From Staphylococcus haemolyticus (lineage in GTDB: Bacteria > Bacillota > Bacilli > Staphylococcales > Staphylococcaceae): a DNA stretch of 64,000 nucleotides. Position numbers and translations under genes: made by a program. The notes under the pieces were generated by a model. The model was not told the DNA's origin and searched no databases. It saw nothing but the letters and a program-made list of their open reading frames with translations. How positions within the stretch are numbered: position 1 is the first letter of the stretch; every line of letters begins with the position of its first letter. Shown here piece after piece: positions 57,518-64,000 of this stretch. The stretch covers positions 2,453,619 to 2,517,618 of the forward strand of contig NZ_CP035291.1 in the NCBI RefSeq assembly GCF_006094395.1, written 5' to 3'.

Positions 57518-57582
57518 TAATATTTAGTGATATACATTTTAAAACCAATCCCTTAAGAAATGGTATCATACACACTTTTCAT

Positions 57583-58422
57583 CTATTTTTTATAAATTTT
57601 TATTTTAATTTCGTAATAATCATCATGTTCTTTATCACGTTGTTCTACACGTATACCAGATTGTTCAATAGCTTGAATACTTTTTCCAACTTCGTCACGT
57701 GCTTGTGTTAAATCTTTAGAGAATTGGAAAGATTGAGCTTTTACTTTTTCTGGTCCAATTTTCTGTTTAACACGTGCCTCTGTTTGTTTAACATTTAATT
57801 TTTGGCTAATCACTTGTTCAATTAGCTTTTCTTGATCGTCCTCTTTGAGAGATAAGACAGCACGAGCATGACGCTCAGTAATCTTGCCTTCTCTTAAACG
57901 ATTAATCACTTTAGGTGCTAATTTCAATAGTCGCAATTTGTTTGCGATAAAACTTTGACTTTTACCTAAACTTTTAGCTAATTCACTTTGCGTTGTGCCA
58001 CCAATTTCAAGAAGCTTTTTATAAGCTTCCGCTTCTTCAACAGCAGATAAATTTTCACGTTGAATATTCTCAATTAATGCTACAACTGCTGTTTCTTCAT
58101 CATTCATATGACGTATAATGACATCTGCTTGAGATTTATGCAGTGACTGTAGTGCTCTGAAACGTCGTTCACCCGCAATAATTTCATACATATTCTCTTC
58201 AATCGGTCTTACAACGATGGGTTGTAATAAACCATGCTCATCAATAGATTCAGCAAGTTCAGTAATCTTACTTGAGTCAAACACCTGTCTTGGTTGATAA
58301 CGGTTAGGTACAATACGCTCAATTTGAATGGATTCGACGCTAGAATTGCGATCTTCTTCAATGTATCCAACGATGTCATCTTTATTTTTCAATCCAAATA
58401 ATTTTGAAAAAGGCTTTTTCAT
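57583..58422 (-). CDS. noc: Nucleoid occlusion protein Noc
   Basis: A 279-residue ParB paralogue starting MKKPFSKLFGLK, an amphipathic membrane-binding end. It has RIVPNRYQPRQVFD, the CTP motif IIAGERRFRALQ, ENIQRENLS, and the HTH GTTQSELAKSLGKSQSFIANKLRLL. Noc prevents FtsZ assembly over the chromosome. Location next to rsmG distinguishes it from the parB gene at 12832. Confidence 0.94.
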   Translation of the reverse strand: MKKPFSKLFGLKNKDDIVGYIEEDRNSSVESIQIERIVPNRYQPRQVFDSSKITELAESIDEHGLLQPIVVRPIEENMYEIIAGERRFRALQSLHKSQADVIIRHMNDEETAVVALIENIQRENLSAVEEAEAYKKLLEIGGTTQSELAKSLGKSQSFIANKLRLLKLAPKVINRLREGKITERHARAVLSLKEDDQEKLIEQVISQKLNVKQTEARVKQKIGPEKVKAQSFQFSKDLTQARDEVGKSIQAIEQSGIRVEQRDKEHDDYYEIKIKIYKK

Positions 58423-58467
58423 TATCCATTCACTCCTCTTAAAATTAATTTTAACATGTAAGTGCTA

Positions 58468-59190
58468 TTAATTTTCTAGTAAAGGAGATTTATTAGGCGT
58501 ACCAGGTTTTCTAGGATATTTTTTAGATGTTTGACGACGTTTATCTATAATAATCATTTGTCGTTCACCAGCATCTTCTGGTAAATCAAATGTATAAGAA
58601 TCACTAAAGACGCCACCTAATATACTAATCCCAAATTGTGCTTCTTCTAATTCTTCTTCTCCTTTAGAAGACTTCAATGCGATGAACTGACCACCTTTTT
58701 TAACTAAAGGAAGGCACAATTCACTTAACACTGTAAGTCTGGCTACTGCACGTGCTGTAACTACGTCATACGTTTCTCTGTTTACGCCTTTACCGAATGT
58801 TTCAGCGCGATCATGTACAAAGCTAACTTGAGTTAAGCCAAGTTCAGCAGCTAGATGATTTAAAAATTGAATACGTTTATTCAAAGAATCTACAATGGTT
58901 ACTTTCAATTCAGGGTAAACAATCTTCAATGGAATACTTGGAAAACCTGCACCAGCACCAACATCACAGATGGTTAAAGGTTGATTGAAATCATAATAAA
59001 AGCTTGGTGTAATTGAATCATAGAAATGTTTCAAATAAACTTCATGTTCATCTGTAATACTTGTGAGATTCATTTTCTCATTCCATTCTACAAGTAAACG
59101 ATAATATGTTTGAAATTGTTCTTTTTGTTTATCTGACAATTCAATTCCATGTTCACTTAATTCTTTAGCTAGCCATTCTATGCCGTTCAT
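58468..59190 (-). CDS. rsmG: 16S rRNA (guanine527-N7)-methyltransferase
   Basis: A 240-residue SAM-dependent enzyme with the SAM-binding motif [16 protein letters not shown] and [12 protein letters not shown]. It methylates G527 of 16S rRNA; loss gives low-level streptomycin resistance. Its ATG overlaps the mnmG stop (TAATG). Confidence 0.97.
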   Translation of the reverse strand: MNGIEWLAKELSEHGIELSDKQKEQFQTYYRLLVEWNEKMNLTSITDEHEVYLKHFYDSITPSFYYDFNQPLTICDVGAGAGFPSIPLKIVYPELKVTIVDSLNKRIQFLNHLAAELGLTQVSFVHDRAETFGKGVNRETYDVVTARAVARLTVLSELCLPLVKKGGQFIALKSSKGEEELEEAQFGISILGGVFSDSYTFDLPEDAGERQMIIIDKRRQTSKKYPRKPGTPNKSPLLEN

Positions 59191-61067
59191 TAATTTTTCA
59201 CCCTTTGCAATTTACCTTGCTCTAAATAAACAAGTAAGATTGAGATGTCTGCTGGGTTAACACCAGAGATTCGTGATGCTTGTGCAATATTCAATGGTTT
59301 AACTTCAGCTAATTTTTCACGAGCTTCAGTCGCTAAACTATCCACTTTACTATAATCTAAGTCTTCCGGAATTTTTTTCTCTTCCATGCGTTTAACTTTT
59401 TCAACTTGTTGCAATGATTTATTGATATAACCTTCATATTTCGTTTGAATTTCAACTTGTTCTTCAACCGCTTCAGGTAATTGATGACTTTCTTCTAGAA
59501 TTTCTAAGATTGTATTGTATGTCATTTCAGGACGTCGTAATAGATCAATTGCTAGAATGCCATCTTTTAGACGTGAACCACCATTTGCCTCAATGACGGA
59601 TTGTGTGTGTTCATTTGGTTTAATACGAATATCAGTTAAACGTTGGATTTCATCTTGAATTTGTTGACGCTTTTCATTAAAACGCGCGTAACGTTCTTCC
59701 GAAATCATACCTAATTCATAACCTACATCTGTCAAACGCAAGTCAGCATTATCATGACGTAGTAATAATCTATATTCTGCACGAGATGTTAATAAGCGGT
59801 AAGGTTCATTCGTACCTTTTGTAACTAAGTCATCAATTAAAACACCGATATATGCGTCTGAACGACTTAAGATTTTCTCTCCGGTACCAAGCACTTTACC
59901 TGCAGCATTGATACCTGCCATAATACCTTGTCCAGCCGCTTCTTCATAACCTGAAGTACCATTGATTTGTCCAGCTGTGTATAAATTTTTAATCATTTTA
60001 GTTTCTAATGTTGGCCATAATTGCGTTGGTACAATGGCATCATATTCAATGGCATAACCTGCACGCATCATGTCTGCCTTTTCAAGACCAGGAATTGTTT
60101 CTAACATTTGACGTTGTACATGTTCTGGTAAACTTGTTGAAAGGCCTTGAACGTAAACTTCATTTGTATTACGACCTTCAGGCTCTAGGAAAAGTTGATG
60201 TCTAGGTTTATCATTGAAACGCACAAATTTATCTTCAATTGATGGACAATAACGAGGACCTGTTCCTTTGATCATACCTGAATACATAGCTGATAAATGT
60301 AGATTATCATCGATGACTTTATGTGTACGATCATTAGTATATGTTAACCAACAAGGTAATTGGTCTAGGATATATTCTGTAGTTTCAAAACTAAATGCAC
60401 GACCCACATCATCACCAGGTTGAATTTCCGTCTTAGAATAATCAATTGTTTTCGCGTTTACACGTGGAGGTGTACCCGTTTTAAAGCGCACAACTTCAAA
60501 CCCTAATTCTCTTAAATTATCAGCTAGCGTGATAGATGGAAGTTGATGATTTGGACCACTTGAATATTTCATGTTACCTAAGATTATTTCACCACGTAAG
60601 AATGTACCTGTCGTAATAACAACCGCTTGAGCGCGATATTCAGTACCGATATTTGTGCGGACACCTTTTACTTCATTGTCTTCAATAATTAATTCATCCA
60701 CCATACCTTGCATGATGTCTAAATTATCTTCATCTTCAATGACACGTTTCATTTCTTGTTGATATAACACTTTGTCTGCTTGAGCACGTAACGCACGTAC
60801 TGCTGGTCCTTTACCAGTATTTAACATACGCATTTGGATATGTGTTTTATCAATCGCTTTAGCCATTTGTCCACCTAATGCGTCAATTTCTCGAACGACA
60901 ATACCTTTCGCTGGACCACCTACTGATGGGTTACATGGCATGAATGCAATATTATCTAGATTAATTGTTAGCATTAGTGTTTTTGCACCACGTCTTGCAG
61001 ATGCCAAACCTGCTTCAATACCTGCATGTCCAGCACCAATGACGATTACATCATATTCTTGAACCAC
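59190..61067 (-). CDS. mnmG: tRNA uridine-5-carboxymethylaminomethyl modification enzyme MnmG
   Basis: A 625-residue FAD enzyme with the dinucleotide motif [45 protein letters not shown], and [16 protein letters not shown]. It works with MnmE on wobble U34 of tRNAs. GTG start behind AAAGGAGG. Confidence 0.97.
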   Translation of the reverse strand: MVQEYDVIVIGAGHAGIEAGLASARRGAKTLMLTINLDNIAFMPCNPSVGGPAKGIVVREIDALGGQMAKAIDKTHIQMRMLNTGKGPAVRALRAQADKVLYQQEMKRVIEDEDNLDIMQGMVDELIIEDNEVKGVRTNIGTEYRAQAVVITTGTFLRGEIILGNMKYSSGPNHQLPSITLADNLRELGFEVVRFKTGTPPRVNAKTIDYSKTEIQPGDDVGRAFSFETTEYILDQLPCWLTYTNDRTHKVIDDNLHLSAMYSGMIKGTGPRYCPSIEDKFVRFNDKPRHQLFLEPEGRNTNEVYVQGLSTSLPEHVQRQMLETIPGLEKADMMRAGYAIEYDAIVPTQLWPTLETKMIKNLYTAGQINGTSGYEEAAGQGIMAGINAAGKVLGTGEKILSRSDAYIGVLIDDLVTKGTNEPYRLLTSRAEYRLLLRHDNADLRLTDVGYELGMISEERYARFNEKRQQIQDEIQRLTDIRIKPNEHTQSVIEANGGSRLKDGILAIDLLRRPEMTYNTILEILEESHQLPEAVEEQVEIQTKYEGYINKSLQQVEKVKRMEEKKIPEDLDYSKVDSLATEAREKLAEVKPLNIAQASRISGVNPADISILLVYLEQGKLQRVKN

Positions 61068-61187
61068 CTAATTGACCTCCTTTAAATTTCCTTTGCCTTT
61101 ATTTTTATAAATAAGACTTCCTACCGTCTCAATTTCATTTATATTTATAATTTGATATAACGTTGCATCGCTATGAGGTACAAACTA

Positions 61188-62567
61188 TTATTTTCCTAAG
61201 CAGAATTGACTAAATAGTTGATCAATCAATTCATCACTAGCAGATTCACCAATAATTTCACCTAGTAATTCCCATGTACGCGTTAAGTCAATTTGAACCA
61301 TATCCATAGGAATACCTGATTCAGCTGCATCAATCGCATCTTGAATGGCATTTCTAGCTTGCTTTAATAAAGAGATATGTCTTGAATTAGATACATAAGT
61401 CATATCTTGGTTTTGAACATCGCCACCAAAGAATAAATCTCGTATTTGTAATTCTAGTTGATCAATACCTTCTTGTTTAAGCATAGATGTTTGGATAAGT
61501 GGTGTATCACCAATCATTTCTTTTACTTCATTTATATCTAAGTTTTGCTCTAAATCAGTTTTGTTAACAATTACAATGGCATCTTCATTTTTAATAACTT
61601 CATATAATGTACGATCTTCTTGTGTTAATGGCTCATTGTTATTTAATACAAATAAAATTAGATCTGCTTCACTTAAGGCTTTACGTGAACGTTCGACACC
61701 AATTTTTTCAACGATATCTTCAGTGTCACGAATACCTGCAGTATCTACTAATCTTAATGGTACACCTCTAACATTGACGTATTCTTCTAAAACGTCACGA
61801 GTTGTACCTGCAACTTCAGTTACGATGGCTTTATTATCTTGAATAAGGTTATTTAGCATTGACGATTTCCCTACATTTGGTTTACCAACGATAACGGTTG
61901 AAAGACCCTCTCTCATAATTTTACCTTGTGCGCCAGTCTCTAATAATAGATTAATTTCGTTTTTAATCTTTTTAGATTGCTCTAATAGGAACTCAGTTGT
62001 AGCATCTTCAACATCGTCGTATTCGGGATAATCAATATTCACTTCTACTTGCGCGAGAATTTCTAAAATGGATTGACGTTGTCGTTTAATTAAATCACTT
62101 AGTCTCCCTTCGATTTGGTTCATGGCAACTTTAGAAGCACGATCTGTTTTAGAACGAATAAAGTCCATAACAGCTTCAGCTTGTGATAAATCGATACGCC
62201 CGTTCAAGAATGCACGCTTTGTATATTCACCTGGCTCTGCCATTCTTGCGCCATGCGTCATTGTAAGTTCTAATATTCGATTAATCGTTAAAATACCACC
62301 GTGACAATTAATTTCAATTATGTCCTCGCGTGTAAATGTTCTTGGTGCTCTTAGCACAGATATCATAACTTCTTCAACAACTTCATTTGTTTCAGGATCT
62401 ACGATATGACCATAATTAATCGTATGTGAATCTACGTCTTCTAACTTTTTCTTTCCTTTATATAGCTTATCTCCAATTTCAACGGCTTGCGGTCCAGATA
62501 AACGGACAATACCGATTGCCCCTTCACCCATAGGTGTTGAAATACTAGTTATCGTATCAAAATCCAT
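61188..62567 (-). CDS. mnmE: tRNA modification GTPase MnmE
   Basis: A 459-residue protein. The N-terminal folate-binding domain starts [25 protein letters not shown]. The central G domain has [17 protein letters not shown] and NKTD. The C-terminal CxGK is present as FCLGK, with the Cys needed for modification. The start is set by GGAGGCGAGG; the longer frame begins upstream of that site. Confidence 0.97.
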   Translation of the reverse strand: MDFDTITSISTPMGEGAIGIVRLSGPQAVEIGDKLYKGKKKLEDVDSHTINYGHIVDPETNEVVEEVMISVLRAPRTFTREDIIEINCHGGILTINRILELTMTHGARMAEPGEYTKRAFLNGRIDLSQAEAVMDFIRSKTDRASKVAMNQIEGRLSDLIKRQRQSILEILAQVEVNIDYPEYDDVEDATTEFLLEQSKKIKNEINLLLETGAQGKIMREGLSTVIVGKPNVGKSSMLNNLIQDNKAIVTEVAGTTRDVLEEYVNVRGVPLRLVDTAGIRDTEDIVEKIGVERSRKALSEADLILFVLNNNEPLTQEDRTLYEVIKNEDAIVIVNKTDLEQNLDINEVKEMIGDTPLIQTSMLKQEGIDQLELQIRDLFFGGDVQNQDMTYVSNSRHISLLKQARNAIQDAIDAAESGIPMDMVQIDLTRTWELLGEIIGESASDELIDQLFSQFCLGK

Positions 62568-62721
62568 GATTATCCTCGCCTCCTTATTCAAGTAAAATTT
62601 CATTATAACATTGTAATTTGTTTCTATAAAAATTGCTAATAAGTTGATTTATCGCTCATAAGTTAAGACTTCGGTTTGTCTAACCTCAGACTAACAGGTG
62701 TCTAAAAATCCCCCTACCCTT

Positions 62722-63066
62722 CTATTTAATCTTTTTATTAAAGACCTTAGCAATTTTTAATACATGTTCTAAGCTACCCTGGATTTCAAGTGTAGTCATA
62801 TCCTTAGCTGGTTGCCTAGCAATAACGATAATATCACGTGCAATAATATCTTCTTTATGAATTTTGAAATTCTCCCTTATCGCACGTTTAATTCTATTTC
62901 GAGTCACTGCATTGCCCAATTTTTTAGATACACTAATACCTAATCGAAAATGATTTTTATTACTATTATAGGTATAAACAACAAACTGTCTATTTGCTAC
63001 CGATTTCCCTCTTTTATAAATCGTTTGAAAATCAGTATTCTTTTTTATACGGTAAGCTTTCTCCAC
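62722..63066 (-). CDS. rnpA: Ribonuclease P protein component
   Basis: A 114-residue basic protein, MEKAYRIKKNTDFQTIYKRGKSVANRQFVVY, with the RNR motif KLGNAVTRNRIKRAIRE. It assists RNase P RNA in tRNA 5' maturation. GTG at 63066 matches the family N terminus; an in-frame GTG six bases upstream is possible. It lies between rpmH and mnmE as in all staphylococci. Confidence 0.96.
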   Translation of the reverse strand: MEKAYRIKKNTDFQTIYKRGKSVANRQFVVYTYNSNKNHFRLGISVSKKLGNAVTRNRIKRAIRENFKIHKEDIIARDIIVIARQPAKDMTTLEIQGSLEHVLKIAKVFNKKIK

Positions 63067-63153
63067 GTTCACATCACTCGCTTATTTTATTCTTTGCCAT
63101 TTTAGTTAAAGTTAGTTTTGATATAGCGTATCTCAATTTATACCTATTCAAAC

Positions 63154-63187
63154 GAAAAAAAAGACCACTGAGAAGTCAGTGATCTTA
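63154..63187 (-). terminator. Terminator after rpmH
   Basis: GATCACTGA and TCAGTGGTC pair (one G-U) around CTTC, then TTTTTTTT on the minus strand. It touches the rpmH stop codon and may attenuate rnpA. Confidence 0.85.
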
Positions 63188-63322
63188 TGCTGATAAAACT
63201 TTACGGCCTTTACGACGACGACGTGCTAAAACTTTACGGCCATTTTTAGTGCTCATGCGTTTTCTGAAACCATGAACTTTACTATGTTTACGTTTATTTG
63301 GTTGATAAGTACGTTTTACCAT
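63185..63322 (-). CDS. rpmH: 50S ribosomal protein L34
   Basis: A 45-residue basic protein, [19 protein letters not shown], continuing [22 protein letters not shown], the universal L34 sequence. GGAGGTG precedes the ATG. It is the gene nearest dnaA on this side of the origin. Too short for the usual ORF cutoff. Confidence 0.98.
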
Positions 63323-63349
63323 GCAAAACACCTCCATCTACATATTTAT

Positions 63350-64000
63350 CCAGCTCACTCGCTCTTGTAGTGATCCTGATTATTTTAATAGATAAATTAT
63401 AATTTCTGATATCAGAATTCTTGTTTTAATTCAATTTTATCTAGTCATAATTCAAGCAACTACTACAATATAACAAATTACTATTTATAAAGCAAGCAGC
63501 ATTTGCATTAAGATGTTATTTTTTTAACCACTTGCCACCATTCATTTTTAATATTTATACATTTCATCAAACGAGCGTCTTTCAAACTTTATTCATTTTA
63601 AATTCATCTTTATAAATTATTTCCCAAAGCTGTTGTAGTACATAAAGTTAGTTTTTTAAAATTATCCACTTATACACATATGAGATTCAAGTTTCTGTGG
63701 ATAATATATTCATTATTAACAGATTTATACCAAGTTTAACAACATATTCACACCTATTTGACATCTCTCTAAGTTAAAAAGTATAATTATGTGGATAAGT
63801 CGTCTAACTCATTATTTTTAAAGGATTTATTTATTGATTTTATATACGTATTTAGTGTGAATAAATCATAGCATACATAAAGTTATCCACTGAATGTTAT
63901 TAACTTGTGGATAATTATTAACATGCTGTGATTATTTTTATCCACTTGTCTAAATGTCTGTGTATAAGTCCTAAATTTAAAAGAAGATGGAGTTTATTTT
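63350..64000. other. oriC region (rpmH-dnaA intergenic)
   Basis: This AT-rich, gene-free stretch carries six perfect DnaA boxes (TTATNCACA): plus strand 63670-63678; minus strand 63696-63704, 63790-63798, 63856-63864, 63906-63914 and 63959-63967. One-mismatch boxes (TTATCCACT) lie at 63662, 63883 and 63938. The sequence ends GATGGAG plus 8 nt, which looks like a ribosome site for dnaA starting just beyond the window. Confidence 0.92.

Noticed and set aside
1..64000. CRISPR arrays, rRNA and tRNA genes
   Set aside because: No regularly spaced repeats, rRNA blocks or tRNA cloverleaf signatures were seen on reading either strand; no scanner was run.

Overview
The window is AT-rich Firmicutes chromosome and is clearly Staphylococcus. 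Its right end is the replication origin flank: rpmH, rnpA, mnmE, mnmG, rsmG and noc are read leftward, followed on the right by a gene-free stretch dense in DnaA boxes where dnaA should begin just past the window. Two nearly identical IS1272 copies, a decayed third copy and a beta-glucuronidase/hexuronate operon point to a coagulase-negative species. S. haemolyticus is my best guess, by inference only.

Layout. 1-2700: a DJ-1/PfpI protein, an Fst/PepA1-type type I toxin-antitoxin locus missed by ORF callers, a structured RNA-like hairpin, a small lipoprotein and a palindrome-rich non-coding patch. 2732-4667 and 25672-27608: two IS1272 copies in inverted orientation, bracketing about 21 kb. Between them lie GlsB, a dead amidohydrolase, an HTH protein, an Ltp-repeat membrane protein, rpsF-ssb-rpsR behind a probable S6:S18 leader, a secreted GH25 muramidase, a small gene with a LexA-like box in its promoter, ychF, an MscS channel and parB. 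They are followed by the methionine operon metI-metC-metF-metE plus a cyclase-family gene, controlled by a CodY box and a T-box riboswitch. An inositol monophosphatase, an ABC-F protein with a complete-looking translational attenuator, a DinB-family protein and a glyoxalase whose 3' end was replaced by IS sequence complete this block.

27637-40111 is a glucuronide catabolism island. UidA releases glucuronate, UxaC, UxuB and UxuA convert it to 2-keto-3-deoxygluconate, and KdgK and KdgA cleave it. A GPH-type symporter lies within the operon. A cre site and a 13-nt palindrome sit at the kdgA promoter. An AraC regulator, a HAD phosphatase-like protein and a GH3 glycosidase adjoin it.

40223-43560 is a decaying glycine betaine/proline ABC transporter: no visible ribosome binding site on the ATPase, an in-frame amber codon in the permease/binding fusion, and an IS1272 fossil directly behind it. 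43579-51211 holds a GNAT acetyltransferase, two coupled zinc-ribbon membrane proteins (one TcaA-like), a type I signal peptidase paralogue, and a YxeA-like gene followed by vraDEH for antimicrobial peptide response. 51535-55197 encodes a large LPXTG adhesin with three FctA/Spy0128-like domains and an AgI/II-like domain. Next come an XRE membrane regulator, a TetR/DUF3147 operon with a clear palindromic operator, and then the noc-rsmG-mnmG-mnmE-rnpA-rpmH block and oriC.

The strongest under-described items are the ABC-F attenuator, the LexA-like small gene, the Fst-type locus, the hairpin-rich gap after metE, and the adhesin architecture.
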